64,000 nucleotides of DNA from Bacillus sp. RO3 (GCF_012911895.1 NZ_JAAXCV010000034.1:490292-554291), one strand, 5' to 3'. Shown: positions 37,319-47,731, counted from the stretch's first letter. Notes: generated by a model not told the origin, from the letters alone. Translations and numbers: made by a program.

Positions 37319-37429
37319 CTCTCTTTTTTAGGTTGACTATTGTTCCTATACCGAATAAGAAAAATGGAGATCATTTGGTGCAAATTGAAAGGTAAATATC
37401 CCCCATATACCTCTGTCACGAAAAATCTA

Positions 37430-38470
37430 TCATTCACTCATAGACAGGGTGAGAGTGTGTGCCAATGGTACTTCAGCTACTGGAGAGGGCTTCCCGATGA
37501 AATAGCCTTGGGCATAATGAATACCGATTTCTTTGCAGAAAAGCAGTTCTTCCTCTCTCTCAATTCCTTCTGCCAATACCAGAATACCCAATTTCTTTGA
37601 AATCTTGATGACTTTCCGCAAAAAGTTCTGATTTTCCTTGTCTGTATCGCAGTGATTAATATAGGATCGGTCAATTTTCACATAGTCAGGTTTAAGGAGG
37701 GTCAGCATCTCAACTGTAGCAAAACCAGCACCCACATCATCAAGTGCTACTTTCATCCCTTCTCTCTTGTATACCTCGAGTATTGACTTCAGGTGCTCCA
37801 CATCTTCAATATTCTCCGTTTCAACCACTTCAAAAACAAGATCCTCAGGGTTCACACCTAACTCATTAACAATCTGAAAAGTATGTCGCAAACAGTATTC
37901 CGGATTGTAAATCGTGGATGGGAGAAAGTTTATGAAACTCTTTATACCGGGAGCCACCTGACCTTTCCGGCATTCAATTGCTGACTTCCTTGCTTTCTGA
38001 TCCAGCAAGGAATGAAAACCCGTGATGGAAGCAACATCAAATAATTCACCAGGATTTACTTTTTTCGACTGATCTCCCGCTCTCAGAAGTGATTCATAGG
38101 CGAATAGACTGTTATCGGTTAAATCAATGATGGGCTGTAGATGGCTGGTGAAAACTCCGTCCTTTATCAGTTCTACTATATCCCGATATTTCAACAGTAG
38201 AATGAACCTTTCAACTGTTATAAAGATACCTGGTTGATGACTGCGGTTTATGCTGCAGGTCCATCCTTCTTCTTGCAAATCATCAGAGAAATCAGCCAGC
38301 TTGTCATAAAGTGAGGCCAGATTCTCGTATGGAAAGGTATATGTCCCATCCTCACTTTTATACTCATAACCTTGAAACGGGACAGGAACATTGCGATCAT
38401 TATGTAAAAAGAAGTGGCCAGGTTCAGGATACTCCATAGATACTCCACAATTTGCACATTTACTATTCAT
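37430..38470 (-). CDS. EAL domain protein (c-di-GMP phosphodiesterase)
   Basis: Cytosolic protein of 346 residues. The N-terminus has a CANCG cysteine pair (residues 5-8), and no second pair follows in the domain, so any metal site would need a dimer or other ligands. The EAL domain covers about residues 105-340: AYESLLRA in place of EAL, NFLP, FEVVETE, DDVGAGFA, DYVKIDRS and EGIERE, then YAQGYFIGKPSP. All metal and substrate residues seem present, so it is probably active. GGAGAG precedes the ATG at 38470. No gene is cotranscribed. Confidence 0.85.
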   Translation of the reverse strand: MNSKCANCGVSMEYPEPGHFFLHNDRNVPVPFQGYEYKSEDGTYTFPYENLASLYDKLADFSDDLQEEGWTCSINRSHQPGIFITVERFILLLKYRDIVELIKDGVFTSHLQPIIDLTDNSLFAYESLLRAGDQSKKVNPGELFDVASITGFHSLLDQKARKSAIECRKGQVAPGIKSFINFLPSTIYNPEYCLRHTFQIVNELGVNPEDLVFEVVETENIEDVEHLKSILEVYKREGMKVALDDVGAGFATVEMLTLLKPDYVKIDRSYINHCDTDKENQNFLRKVIKISKKLGILVLAEGIEREEELLFCKEIGIHYAQGYFIGKPSPVAEVPLAHTLTLSMSE

Positions 38471-38660
38471 ACTCAACACTCTCCAATTCTAAGAAAGATA
38501 GCCCTTCCTACATAATAAGACTTTATACCTAAAATAATCCAGTAATATCCTATTATATTGGGATTCACTCCCTCAATAGATGGAAAAGGAGGCCCCTTAA
38601 AAGTAGGATGGAATGATACACAATAAGTAGAAGGGTTTGCACTAGATACAATTCGCACAT

Positions 38661-38691
38661 AAAAAAACACCCCTCGTAATGAAGGGGTGTC
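38661..38691 (-). terminator. Terminator of prfC
   Basis: ACACCCCT/AGGGGTGT stem, then seven T on the minus strand. Confidence 0.85.
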
Positions 38692-38698
38692 AGGATCC

Positions 38699-40267
38699 TT
38701 ACATCAAACTGTATAATCGAATGTCAGGATTTTTATCGTTGAACCATCTCATAGCAAAATCATTCTCAAACAAAAAGACGAGGTTATCATGTCGGTCTTT
38801 CACCAGCATGCTTCGAGAGCTTGACATGGATTCCTTAACATCTTCTTCATTTTCGATCCACCTTGCTATTTTAGATCCGATTGGTTCCATTTTCACATCA
38901 ACATTGTACTCGTTTTTCATTCTATGCTCGAATACTTCAAACTGAAGCTGACCGACGGCGCCAAGAATGATATCTTCCGTACGGGTCTTATAATATTGGA
39001 TGGCCCCTTCTTGAACAAGTTGAAGGATCCCTTTTTGGAAGTGCTTCTGTTTCATGACATTCTTTGCAGTAACCCGGACAAATAGTTCCGGTGTAAATTG
39101 AGGAAGCTTTTCATATTGAAAGCCTTGTTTTCCTTGGACAAGCGTATCCCCGATTTGATAGGTGCCCGTATCGTATACACCAATAATATCCCCGCTAACA
39201 GCCTCATTTACAGTGCTTCGATCATCGGCAAGAAATTGTGTAGACTGAGCAAGCTTGATGGATTTACCGGTACGGGAAAGGTTAACCGTCATCCCTCTTT
39301 CAAATGAACCTGAACATATACGGACGAACGCGATCCTGTCACGATGGGCAGGATTCATATTGGCCTGAATCTTGAACACGAATCCTGAGAATTCCTCTTT
39401 CGTAGGCTCAATTTCCCCGACATCTGAATTCCTCGGCTGAGGAGATGGTGCAAATTGCAAATACGTTTCCAGGAAGGTTTGAACCCCGAAATTCGTTAAT
39501 GCACTTCCGAAAAATACCGGGGATAGCTCCCCATTTGCAATGCGCTCACGGGAAAATGGATTTCCTGCTTCATTCAGAAGCAAAACATCTTCCAGGGTTT
39601 GATCATATAATCTACTTTCCTTAAGGGAGTGGTCGCCTTCAATTTCTCCATCATCGTTCAAAGGAATAAAGCGATCTTGGTCCTCTACCCGGAATTGCTC
39701 AATTCGGTTGTGGAATCGATCGTAGATTCCCAAGAATTCTTTCCCCATCCCTATCGGCCAATTCATCGGATAAGATTGAATTCCTAGTACCTCTTCAAGC
39801 TCTTCCAATAATTCCAAAGGTTCACGTCCTTGACGGTCTAGCTTATTAATGAATGTGAAGATCGGTATGCCTCTCATACGGCAAACTTTGAAGAGCTTTA
39901 AGGTTTGTGCTTCGATCCCTTTAGCTGAATCAATAATCATAACCGCACTGTCAACAGCCATCAGCGTTCTATACGTATCTTCAGAAAAGTCCTGGTGACC
40001 GGGTGTATCCAAAATGTTCACCCGATAATCATTATAATCAAAAGCCATTACGGAGGAAGTAACAGAAATTCCCCTCTGCTTTTCAATATCCATCCAGTCA
40101 GATGTAGCGAACTTTCCTGATTTCTTACCTTTTACAGTACCAGCTGCACGGATCGCTCCTCCAAAGAGAAGAAGTTGCTCCGTTAATGTTGTTTTCCCGG
40201 CATCCGGGTGGGAGATAATAGCGAAAGTCCGTCTTGACTGAACTTCCTGTACAAAGTCTATTTTCAT
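38699..40267 (-). CDS. prfC: Peptide chain release factor 3
   Basis: Translational GTPase of 522 residues that recycles RF1/RF2 from the ribosome after peptide release. G1 is [10 protein letters not shown] (about residues 19-28), the switch I region RGISVTSS, G3 DTPGHQDF and G4 NKLDR. Full length. AAAGGA precedes the ATG and a strong terminator follows. Many bacilli carry prfC, although it is not essential. Confidence 0.95.
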   Translation of the reverse strand: MKIDFVQEVQSRRTFAIISHPDAGKTTLTEQLLLFGGAIRAAGTVKGKKSGKFATSDWMDIEKQRGISVTSSVMAFDYNDYRVNILDTPGHQDFSEDTYRTLMAVDSAVMIIDSAKGIEAQTLKLFKVCRMRGIPIFTFINKLDRQGREPLELLEELEEVLGIQSYPMNWPIGMGKEFLGIYDRFHNRIEQFRVEDQDRFIPLNDDGEIEGDHSLKESRLYDQTLEDVLLLNEAGNPFSRERIANGELSPVFFGSALTNFGVQTFLETYLQFAPSPQPRNSDVGEIEPTKEEFSGFVFKIQANMNPAHRDRIAFVRICSGSFERGMTVNLSRTGKSIKLAQSTQFLADDRSTVNEAVSGDIIGVYDTGTYQIGDTLVQGKQGFQYEKLPQFTPELFVRVTAKNVMKQKHFQKGILQLVQEGAIQYYKTRTEDIILGAVGQLQFEVFEHRMKNEYNVDVKMEPIGSKIARWIENEEDVKESMSSSRSMLVKDRHDNLVFLFENDFAMRWFNDKNPDIRLYSLM

Positions 40268-40528
40268 TCATAAAATCCTTTCTCGTCATTCTCACTTTCT
40301 CATCATATTCCTTCTAAAGTGACAATGCAACAAAGAATCAAAGCCACCGCAGATAAGGAAGGGGCTCGATATCCATCATATCTATGCTCCATTCTGCTGT
40401 TCTCTCTTTTAGACTCTGATTAAAATGTCCGGAGGGTAAGGGTAAGCCCTCATCCTTGAACGGAAATCAGCCATTACGGATTTCTTCTGAAAAGCTACAA
40501 AGTAGAATTTTAACCACAGGAAATCACC

Positions 40529-40762
40529 TTACATCTCACGTGTCCATTGAACAATGCGGGAGCTCAATGTCTTAGCATGATCGTGTGAAATTCTTTTCTC
40601 CAATGAATGGAATAATTTTGTTTGTATATCATCCTCCTCATATGTATAAGAATAAGACCAATGAATATCCGGAACAGCTATTAAAATAAACTCATCTTTT
40701 TTGTTTTCGTGAATATATACTTTTTGTTCCAAGCCTTCCAAAAAATTTTTTCTGATCTTCAA
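40529..40762 (-). CDS. YueH-like small protein
   Basis: Protein of 77 residues. The stretch VYIHENKKDEFILIAVPDIHWS and the C-terminal IVQWTREM resemble B. subtilis YueH. Function unknown. It diverges from nupC; the shared region holds a cre-like site and a palindrome. Confidence 0.6.
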   Translation of the reverse strand: MKIRKNFLEGLEQKVYIHENKKDEFILIAVPDIHWSYSYTYEEDDIQTKLFHSLEKRISHDHAKTLSSRIVQWTREM

Positions 40763-40780
40763 AATTTGTATCCCCTTTCA

Positions 40781-40794
40781 TGAAAACGCTTTAA
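40781..40794. promoter_or_regulatory. Candidate CcpA (cre) site
   Basis: TGAAAACGCTTTAA matches the cre consensus TGWAANCGNTNWCA except at position 13. It lies 18 bases before yueH-like and 140 before nupC. Nucleoside uptake genes are known CcpA targets in B. subtilis. Confidence 0.4.
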
Positions 40795-40857
40795 TGGCGC
40801 ATACTATTGATGATGTTGTCCGTACAACTTTCAAAAAATCGTGTAATTGTAGGTTGT

Positions 40858-40869
40858 CAGACGTCTGAA
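40858..40869. promoter_or_regulatory. Palindrome upstream of nupC
   Basis: TCAGACGTCTGA is a perfect 12-bp palindrome about 65 bases before the nupC start. It could be a repressor operator; no regulator gene is adjacent. Confidence 0.35.
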
Positions 40870-40934
40870 AGAATTGTAAAATAAAAATCCGATAGCATCA
40901 AGGTGCACACTTAATTTTTGAAGAGGTGATAGAA

Positions 40935-42152
40935 ATGCAATATCTATGGGGAATCATGGGTATTATTGTCGTAATGGGAATTGCTTTTGCATTTTCTAAG
41001 AATAAGAAGCGGGTCAATTTTAGAACTGTCCTAGGTGGACTTGCAATACAATTGTTTTTCGCTTTCATCGTATTAGAAACATCATGGGGCCAGAGCGGTC
41101 TCAAAGGAATGACGGAAGTAGTTAATGCCATTATTAACTATTCCAACGAAGGGATTAACTTTCTATTTGGAGGTCTTTACACTGAAGAGTCAAACATAGC
41201 GTTTATCTTCGCGTTTAATATTCTTCCTGTTGTTATTTTCTTCTCTGCATTAATTTCAGTACTATATTACCTGAAAATCATGCAATTCTTCATCAAGATT
41301 CTGGGTGGAGGGTTATCGAAGCTGCTTGGAACAAGAAAAGCAGAGTCTCTATCCGCTGCAGCGAACATTTTTGTTGGACAAACTGAGGCTCCTCTAGTCG
41401 TAAGGCCTTATCTGTCAAGAATGACGGAATCTGAACTCTTCGCTGTCATGACTGGTGGACTGGCTTCAGTTGCCGGATCAGTATTAGTCGGATATTCACT
41501 TCTGGGTGTTCCATTAGAGTATTTATTGGCAGCAAGCTTTATGGCTGCGCCTGCAGGTCTTGTCATGGCAAAGTTATTCGTTCCTGAAACAGATGACACT
41601 CCAGAACCTGAAGCGCTTGAAATGGAAGCGGATTCGGACTCAGCAAATGTCATCGACGCCGCTGCAAAAGGTGCGAGTGTCGGTCTTCAATTGGCATTGA
41701 ACATTGGTGCGATGCTTCTTGCATTCATCGCCCTGGTTGCCTTGATCAACGGTCTGCTTGGATTAGTCGGAGGATGGTTCGGCTTTGACAGCTTATCTCT
41801 TGAACTAATTCTGGGGTATGTCTTTGCACCGCTAGCCTTTGCCATCGGTGTTCCGTGGAGCGAAGCGGTTACTGCAGGAAACTTCATTGGTCAAAAGCTT
41901 GTCATAAATGAATTCGTTGCTTATTCTGCATTTGCACCAGAAATCGGCAACTTGTCAGATAAAGCAGTGGCCATCATTTCCTTCGCACTCTGTGGGTTTG
42001 CGAACCTTTCTTCACTTGGTATTTTACTTGGAGGGCTCGGAAATCTTGCACCAGATCGCAGAGCGGATATTGCACGTATGGGATTAAGGGCTGTACTTGC
42101 CGGAGCACTTGCCTCATTATTAAGTGCGGCTATTGCAGGTATGTTCGTTTAA
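40935..42152 (+). CDS. nupC: Concentrative nucleoside transporter (NupC family)
   Basis: Membrane transporter of 405 residues. The CNT signature is clear: [17 protein letters not shown] in the first re-entrant loop region and [18 protein letters not shown] near the C-terminus. It imports nucleosides with Na+ or H+. The ATG at 40935 is six bases after AGAGGTG; the in-frame GTG at 40926 is part of that site. Strong terminator follows. It stands alone, without pdp or deoC. Confidence 0.9.
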   Translation: MQYLWGIMGIIVVMGIAFAFSKNKKRVNFRTVLGGLAIQLFFAFIVLETSWGQSGLKGMTEVVNAIINYSNEGINFLFGGLYTEESNIAFIFAFNILPVVIFFSALISVLYYLKIMQFFIKILGGGLSKLLGTRKAESLSAAANIFVGQTEAPLVVRPYLSRMTESELFAVMTGGLASVAGSVLVGYSLLGVPLEYLLAASFMAAPAGLVMAKLFVPETDDTPEPEALEMEADSDSANVIDAAAKGASVGLQLALNIGAMLLAFIALVALINGLLGLVGGWFGFDSLSLELILGYVFAPLAFAIGVPWSEAVTAGNFIGQKLVINEFVAYSAFAPEIGNLSDKAVAIISFALCGFANLSSLGILLGGLGNLAPDRRADIARMGLRAVLAGALASLLSAAIAGMFV

Positions 42153-42163
42153 TTCAAAGTTCA

Positions 42164-42200
42164 AAAAAAGCTGTCATCTTTATTAGGATGACAGCTTCTT
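42164..42200. terminator. Terminator shared by nupC and GGDEF gene
   Basis: AAGCTGTCATC/GATGACAGCTT stem, A/T tails on both sides. It overlaps the 3' end of the GGDEF gene. Confidence 0.8.
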
Positions 42201-43274
42201 TCTATTCCCGCAGGCTGTATCTCCTGGAAGGAAATATTCGTGATGGACCAGACAGGTTCTTTTCTTACCTGCTCGTTTTGCTGCATATAATCGTTGATCA
42301 GCCAAGGCAATCAATTTTTCCGGTTCAGTCGTTTCCGATGATTGTGACTGGCCGAAACTCATAGAAACCGGCAAAGGGTCCAGATTTCTCAACTTATCGT
42401 ATAATTCAGATAGAAAGTGATGAATCTCATGAATTTTCACACCTGGCAGCAGGATGACGAATTCCTCTCCGCCATATCTGAATGCCTGTCCTCCATTGTC
42501 TTCCGCAGAGGAACGGAATACTTCTCCCACTTTTCGGATCACGTCATCACCCATTAAATGACCATATTCATCATTCACTTTTTTAAAGTCATCAATATCC
42601 CCAAGCAATAGGAGAATGGATTCGTTTTCCCCTAATTTCTGCCTGAACTTTTCTTGAAATGAACGATGATTATATAATCCTGATAAATAGTCCTTATGGG
42701 CAAGGTTGTGATAGGCTTCCTTTTGGGCATAATGAGCACGTTCCCTCAGCATGATTAACGCACCGAACAACCCGATGATCCATAAGAAAAATAAATTGAA
42801 TGAAAAAGTGTAATAGTGCTGGAACTCACTCAAGTCCACTGTCACTATTCCCATCAATAGATACCCGACGCTGAATACGACCAGGGAAAGGAAGGCTCCT
42901 TTCGTTCTCCAATAGATGGTGGCATGCATGACAAATAATATCGAAATGGGATAAAGGGGACTGTGAATCCCTTCTGATAGATACATCAGCCAGACTAAAG
43001 CCAGAAAGTCAAAAACGATCCCAGCTTGCAGGATTTTTTGAAGACTTTTCTTATCATCTCTGGCCCTTATAAGAGCGATTTGAGTCACAAGCATATAAGT
43101 GACGCCCAAAACTAATAGAATGGGAAAAACTTCTTTGTTCGTAATGACTTCGTCAGAAAAGGGGGGAATGTAAAATAGGAGAACGGAAATCACGACAAAC
43201 AGCCATCTTAGCATGGAAAATAATTTCTCTGTCTGATAATCATTTAAGTACAAGGTAAATTTCATAGACTTCAT
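42183..43274 (-). CDS. Membrane GGDEF diguanylate cyclase
   Basis: Protein of 363 residues with about six N-terminal helices (to residue 190) and a C-terminal GGDEF domain. The active-site loop reads RYGGEEFVILL, with GGEEF replacing GGDEF, a functional variant. An RxxD inhibitory site is not evident. It makes cyclic di-GMP; the EAL protein 5 kb away would degrade it. The start is uncertain: ATGs at 43274 and 43265 both have weak sites, and a longer frame begins with TTG at 43310. Confidence 0.85.
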   Translation of the reverse strand: MKSMKFTLYLNDYQTEKLFSMLRWLFVVISVLLFYIPPFSDEVITNKEVFPILLVLGVTYMLVTQIALIRARDDKKSLQKILQAGIVFDFLALVWLMYLSEGIHSPLYPISILFVMHATIYWRTKGAFLSLVVFSVGYLLMGIVTVDLSEFQHYYTFSFNLFFLWIIGLFGALIMLRERAHYAQKEAYHNLAHKDYLSGLYNHRSFQEKFRQKLGENESILLLLGDIDDFKKVNDEYGHLMGDDVIRKVGEVFRSSAEDNGGQAFRYGGEEFVILLPGVKIHEIHHFLSELYDKLRNLDPLPVSMSFGQSQSSETTEPEKLIALADQRLYAAKRAGKKRTCLVHHEYFLPGDTACGNRKKLSS

Positions 43275-43339
43275 TCTCTCATCAATTAATGTATAGTTTA
43301 AATTTACCAAAGATTGTGAATTTCGTCTATTGACTTATA

Positions 43340-43374
43340 AAAAAACAGACCAATATTTTCTATTATTGGTCTGC
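43340..43374 (-). terminator. Terminator of the MurE-like gene
   Basis: CAGACCAATA/TATTGGTCTG stem, then seven T on the minus strand. Confidence 0.85.
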
Positions 43375-43387
43375 TTCACTAGAAAAA

Positions 43388-44863
43388 TTATTCTTTCACA
43401 CCGTATTTCAACTTGCTCTCTTCAATCGCAATATTCTTGTCACTGTGCGGGTACTTGGTATTTTCGATGATTTGATAATCCTCATGACCTTTCCCTGCAA
43501 AAATGATGATATCCCCTGGTTCACTGACTTCAACCGCATGCTTCACCGCTTCGGCACGATCGCCGATCAAAGCGTATTGATCATGCTGCATTCCTTTTTC
43601 AAGGTCGTGCAGAATACTATCGTATTCCTCATACCGTGGATCATCCGTCGTCAATATGACATAGTCTGCCAATGATGCTTTTTCTGCCATTGTAGGACGT
43701 TTTGTCTTATCACGGTTTCCTCCTGTACCCACCAGGAAAATAATTTTGTTTTCCTTGAATGGCAAGACAGACTGAATGGCATTTTCGATTGCATCAGGCG
43801 TGTGTGCATAATCAATGTACACGGATAACGGCGCATCCATTTCTACCTTTTCCATTCTCCCACTGACAGGTGGAAGATCACGAATGATTTCCACCAACCT
43901 GGACACATCCATCCCTTTCGCAAACAGGCATGCCATAGCCGTCAGGACATTATATACATTGAACTTTCCTAGCAGTTTCATTTCCACCTCATAGCATCCC
44001 TGTGGCGAAACAAGGGTGAACTTCGTTACATCATTAAAATACTGAACATCTTTAGCTTTGAAATCAGCTTGCCCTTCAAGTCCGTAACTGATCACTTCGT
44101 GGGGTGTCATATAACTGTACCTTTCATACCATTCATCATCAGCGTTAAGAATCACATATTTAGGATCCTCCAGGTCTTGACCCAATTGAGAGAATAACAA
44201 CCCTTTAGCATACCCATAGTGCTCCATCGTTCCGTGATAATCCAGGTGATCATGACTTAGATTGGTGAAAGCCACCACATCAAAGTCGATCCCCCATAAT
44301 CTTCCCAATGCAAGTCCATGTGAAGATACCTCAAGAGTGAAATTCTGTATATTCCTGTCTAATGCTTTTTGTAGCATCTGCTGGTTCGTTAAATTATCGC
44401 ATGTTGTATTTTCACTTGGAAGCAGTTCTCCGTCTAAATTAAAGCCGATAGTACCTGATAAAGCTGAGCTCTGACTGTCTTTTTTCAGAATGGCATGAAT
44501 CAGGTTGCTCACTGTAGTCTTTCCATTTGTGCCCGTTACTCCGAAAACGGTTAATTGCTTTGAGGGATAATCATAATATTTGTTCGACAATTGAGCGAGC
44601 GCCTTAAATGAGTCCTTGACTACGACTAATGCTGCTTTCGTTAGATCAATGTCTAATTGTTTTTCAGCAACAATCAGCGTGGCCCCTTTTTCAACAGCCA
44701 TTTGTGCGAAATCATGTCCATCCACTGTGTAGCCTCTTGTACAAACGAACACACTGCCCTCTCCCACTTTCCTGGAATCCACGTGAATATCTTTAATTTC
44801 AGCAGGTGGTTCACCGTAGATGGTTTTTAATTTAATGCTGTCTAACAGGTTATATGTATTCAT
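43388..44863 (-). CDS. murE: MurE-family amino acid ligase
   Basis: Mur ligase of 491 residues. The P-loop GVTGTNGKTTVSN lies at 108-120 and the carbamylated Lys220 in YAKGLLF. Positions that bind UDP-MurNAc-L-Ala-D-Glu and diaminopimelate are changed from the usual MurE: NTTPE is NTTCDN (152-157) and DNPR is DDPR (407-410). It is not in a dcw cell-division cluster, where bacillar murE normally lies. It is probably a MurE paralogue, acting on a related precursor or with a different amino acid, rather than the essential enzyme. It has its own terminator. Confidence 0.75.
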   Translation of the reverse strand: MNTYNLLDSIKLKTIYGEPPAEIKDIHVDSRKVGEGSVFVCTRGYTVDGHDFAQMAVEKGATLIVAEKQLDIDLTKAALVVVKDSFKALAQLSNKYYDYPSKQLTVFGVTGTNGKTTVSNLIHAILKKDSQSSALSGTIGFNLDGELLPSENTTCDNLTNQQMLQKALDRNIQNFTLEVSSHGLALGRLWGIDFDVVAFTNLSHDHLDYHGTMEHYGYAKGLLFSQLGQDLEDPKYVILNADDEWYERYSYMTPHEVISYGLEGQADFKAKDVQYFNDVTKFTLVSPQGCYEVEMKLLGKFNVYNVLTAMACLFAKGMDVSRLVEIIRDLPPVSGRMEKVEMDAPLSVYIDYAHTPDAIENAIQSVLPFKENKIIFLVGTGGNRDKTKRPTMAEKASLADYVILTTDDPRYEEYDSILHDLEKGMQHDQYALIGDRAEAVKHAVEVSEPGDIIIFAGKGHEDYQIIENTKYPHSDKNIAIEESKLKYGVKE

Positions 44864-45116
44864 TACCTTACCTCTTTTTAATTAATATTGTCTCTATATT
44901 ATCTTATCATCTTAACTTTGATAAGAGAAATACCTCCTACTAACAATACAAACTTTTTTCACCCAAATGCACCATACCCTCATTCACAGTGACTAAAACA
45001 AAAAGAGGATGTAACACAATTAAATGATTCTGATGAAGACGAGGGAGCCCCGATCTCTTGCCACCTCTGGTGATTTCAGCAAAACAGCGGGCACAAGCGA
45101 ATACTTGCTTCCAAGC
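44864..45116. other. Intergenic stretch without recognised gene
   Basis: About 250 bases between the MurE-like start and the M42 terminator. Nothing beyond a presumed promoter is seen. Confidence 0.5.
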
Positions 45117-45170
45117 CAAAAAAATCCGAACGAATTCGATTTTAGCATCTCGAAAGATCGTTCGGATATT
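45117..45170 (-). terminator. Terminator of the M42 peptidase gene
   Basis: ATCCGAACGA/TCGTTCGGAT arms with a 24-base loop, then seven T on the minus strand. Confidence 0.75.
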
Positions 45171-45207
45171 TCTGGACTATAACACTTTTGTCACAGTCTC
45201 ATCTCAT

Positions 45208-46263
45208 TTATTCCTGGACCATCTTGGATTGTACATAATGCCACAATAACTTCTCTGTATGAAGAATGGACGATTCATGGGTCCGCTCATAGGCATGTGA
45301 AGCATCTATTCCGGCCCCGATTAAACCATGGACAATATCAAATCCTGCTCGTATGGCAGCAGATGCATCAGAACCGTAATAAGGATAAATATCTACTTTA
45401 TACTCAATCCCATTTTCTTCAGCTAACGAAACAAGGTGTTTACGCAATTCATAGTGGTAAGGTCCGCTCGAATCCTTTGCACATATGGAAACAGTGTACT
45501 CGTCCGTTGACTGGCCATCACCTATGGCTCCCATGTCCACTGCTAGATACTCGATCGTTTCAGGTGGGATGTTAGAATTCCCCCCATATCCGATTTCTTC
45601 GTTATTGGATATCAGGAAATGGGTCGTATATGGGAGCGTAATCTCTTCTGATTGAATTTGACGGATCAGACGGAGGAGCATCCCTACACTCGCCTTATCA
45701 TCTAAATGACGTGATTTGATAAACCCACTCTCTGTGATTTCAGCGCGTGGATCAAAGGAAACAAAGTCCCCGACTTCGATTCCAAGCTCCCTTACTTCAG
45801 AAGCATTCCGGACTACTTCATCAATTCTGACTTCTATATTTGTTTCATCCCTTTTCGCTTCTCCTGCATTCTTGTAAACATGGACCGATGTTTGATGCAT
45901 AAGAATTGTTCCAGTGTAGAACTTGCCTGAAGATGTTTCAATCTTACAATACTCTCCTTCTACTGCGTTCCATCTGAAGCCACCGATCATGGATAAACGT
46001 AACCGTCCATCACTTTTGATTTCTTTGACCATGGCACCAAGTGCATCTACATGGGCCGTCAACATTCGGTGCCGCCCTGTGTCTTCACCCGGCAGTGTCA
46101 CAATCAGTGCACCTTTTCTGTTCCTGGACATTTCTACATCCAAGTCTGACAGGGATTCCTCCACATACTTCATGATTGATTCGGTGTTCCCTGAAGGACT
46201 TGGAATTTCCACAAGTTCCTTGATTAATTGAAGTGTCTTCTTTGTATCTGGATATGTATTCAT
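45208..46263 (-). CDS. M42 family metallopeptidase
   Basis: Cytosolic aminopeptidase of 351 residues in the tetrahedral aminopeptidase family. Dinuclear metal ligands are visible: His in LTAHVDALGAM, Asp in SRHLDDKASVG, the Glu pair NNEEIGYG, Asp in AVDMGA and His in ASHAYERTHESS. It trims N-terminal residues from short peptides. B. subtilis has several such proteins; which one is orthologous is not clear. GGGAGG precedes the ATG. Confidence 0.9.
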   Translation of the reverse strand: MNTYPDTKKTLQLIKELVEIPSPSGNTESIMKYVEESLSDLDVEMSRNRKGALIVTLPGEDTGRHRMLTAHVDALGAMVKEIKSDGRLRLSMIGGFRWNAVEGEYCKIETSSGKFYTGTILMHQTSVHVYKNAGEAKRDETNIEVRIDEVVRNASEVRELGIEVGDFVSFDPRAEITESGFIKSRHLDDKASVGMLLRLIRQIQSEEITLPYTTHFLISNNEEIGYGGNSNIPPETIEYLAVDMGAIGDGQSTDEYTVSICAKDSSGPYHYELRKHLVSLAEENGIEYKVDIYPYYGSDASAAIRAGFDIVHGLIGAGIDASHAYERTHESSILHTEKLLWHYVQSKMVQE

Positions 46264-46320
46264 TAGACTCCCTCCCTTCTCGTATTATACCGTCAATGGG
46301 AGGTTCACTACAAATATTGC

Positions 46321-46566
46321 TTAACGAATATTCCAGCGAACCCCCTTAGTTCTTTCTGTCGACTTCTTTCCATATTTCCGCCTTTTTTCTTTATGAAATG
46401 GATGGAGGTAACCACAGTGATCACACCCATATAACACCACATTCCCTCCGATTTTCTGTCCATGGGGAAACATCAGATGATGAACCTCTTCATATTGTTC
46501 CCTCATCAGCAGCTCCATTTCGGTTAAGGAATTATTCCCGCAATAAACGCATCCCTCGAACACCAT
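46321..46566 (-). CDS. Small protein with two CxxC pairs
   Basis: Protein of 81 residues. Cysteine pairs CVYC (6-9) and CDHC (near 48-51) could bind one zinc ion; the basic C-terminus (KEKRRKYGKKS) suggests nucleic-acid contact. GGGGAGG lies 11 bases before the ATG. No named family recognised. The 350 bases upstream hold only a 22-codon frame that I reject. Confidence 0.6.
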   Translation of the reverse strand: MVFEGCVYCGNNSLTEMELLMREQYEEVHHLMFPHGQKIGGNVVLYGCDHCGYLHPFHKEKRRKYGKKSTERTKGVRWNIR

Positions 46567-46880
46567 AACCCTATCATCCTCCCCTTTTGTACATGCCTAT
46601 GTCACGGGTGGGAATACTATGAAAGGAATTGAAAGAAAGTACACACGTTCCCTTGCACCTCATAAAAAATACTTAAAACAGGAGTGATAACGTGAACTCA
46701 TCGACATTGGAAAGTTTACTAGGGAAAAAACATCCAAATGTGTTCGTTTTTTCAGAATGATGGAACGGTATAGTCACTATGGCATGCGTCCTCTACTAAT
46801 CACCAACATTATTTTTGACTTGTTCCTCATTTCGACGGTAAAAAGGTTGTGTTGATGAATAAAGATAGAAAATCAAACAT

Positions 46881-46920
46881 AAAAAGGAATACCCTCCTCT
46901 AAAAAGAATAGATATTCCTT
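46881..46920 (-). terminator. Terminator of the YihY gene
   Basis: AAGGAATA/TATTCCTT arms overlapping the stop codon; TTTTTA follows on the minus strand. Confidence 0.55.
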
Positions 46921-47731
46921 AATTTATCTTCTTCTCGCCTATACTGCCGTTCAATAATCCGCCAATCAATATGATGGTAGAAGAGATGTAAAACCAGACT
47001 ACTAGCGTAACGACACTTCCCATCTGTCCATAGAACTGGGAATAATCGTTCCATTTTACATATGTTCCATAGAGCCACGACACCCCCTGCCACCCAAAGG
47101 TTGCGACTAACGCGCCGGGGATGACATGAACAAAGGAGATTCGCTTACTTGGAACAACCATATAGAGAAACAGAAAAAGAATGAACATGAAGATCGAACT
47201 CAATCCCCATTTCCCCAGCACCCATGCCTGACTCCACTCTCCGTCAATCTTATCCTCTGTAAATCTTGCATGACGAATATATTCCTCCACCACTGGTACG
47301 ATAAGGGAAAATGAAATGAGGAACATAAAGCCCATTGTTAATAAAAGATCATACAGTAAGGCAAATAAGAAGGGCTTCTTCCTTTCGATTTGATAGGCTT
47401 TATTCAAAGATCTTACCATGGATTGGACCGCCATGGATGAAAGCCAAAAGGTGAAGAAGATGGAGATGGATAATACGTCTCCACGTTCGTCATTTAAAAT
47501 CCGATCAATATTATTTTGAATGATCGCATACGATTTATCAGGCGCAAACGGTTTAATGAGTAACAGTACATTTGTTTCAGAAATGGGCAAATAGCTGATC
47601 AGTGAGAAAACAAATAGTAAAAATGGAAAGATGGATAATAACAAATAATACGCCAGTTGTGCAGAGTGATCAAAAAAACGCTCCTTAAAGAACCGGACAG
47701 TCACCGTCTTGGAATGATGTAAGATATTCAT
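46919..47731 (-). CDS. YihY/BrkB family membrane protein
   Basis: Membrane protein of 270 residues with six helices. The N-terminus SAQLAYYLLLSIFPFLLF and the segment YMVVPSKRISFVHVIPGALVATFGW are typical of the YihY (formerly RNase BN) family. Despite the old name it is not a nuclease; the role is unknown. No cotranscribed gene. Confidence 0.85.
   Translation of the reverse strand: MNILHHSKTVTVRFFKERFFDHSAQLAYYLLLSIFPFLLFVFSLISYLPISETNVLLLIKPFAPDKSYAIIQNNIDRILNDERGDVLSISIFFTFWLSSMAVQSMVRSLNKAYQIERKKPFLFALLYDLLLTMGFMFLISFSLIVPVVEEYIRHARFTEDKIDGEWSQAWVLGKWGLSSIFMFILFLFLYMVVPSKRISFVHVIPGALVATFGWQGVSWLYGTYVKWNDYSQFYGQMGSVVTLVVWFYISSTIILIGGLLNGSIGEKKIN

Noticed and set aside
46692..46760. GTG-initiated 22-codon frame after AGGAGTG
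   Set aside because: Too short and without recognisable features; kept only as a note.
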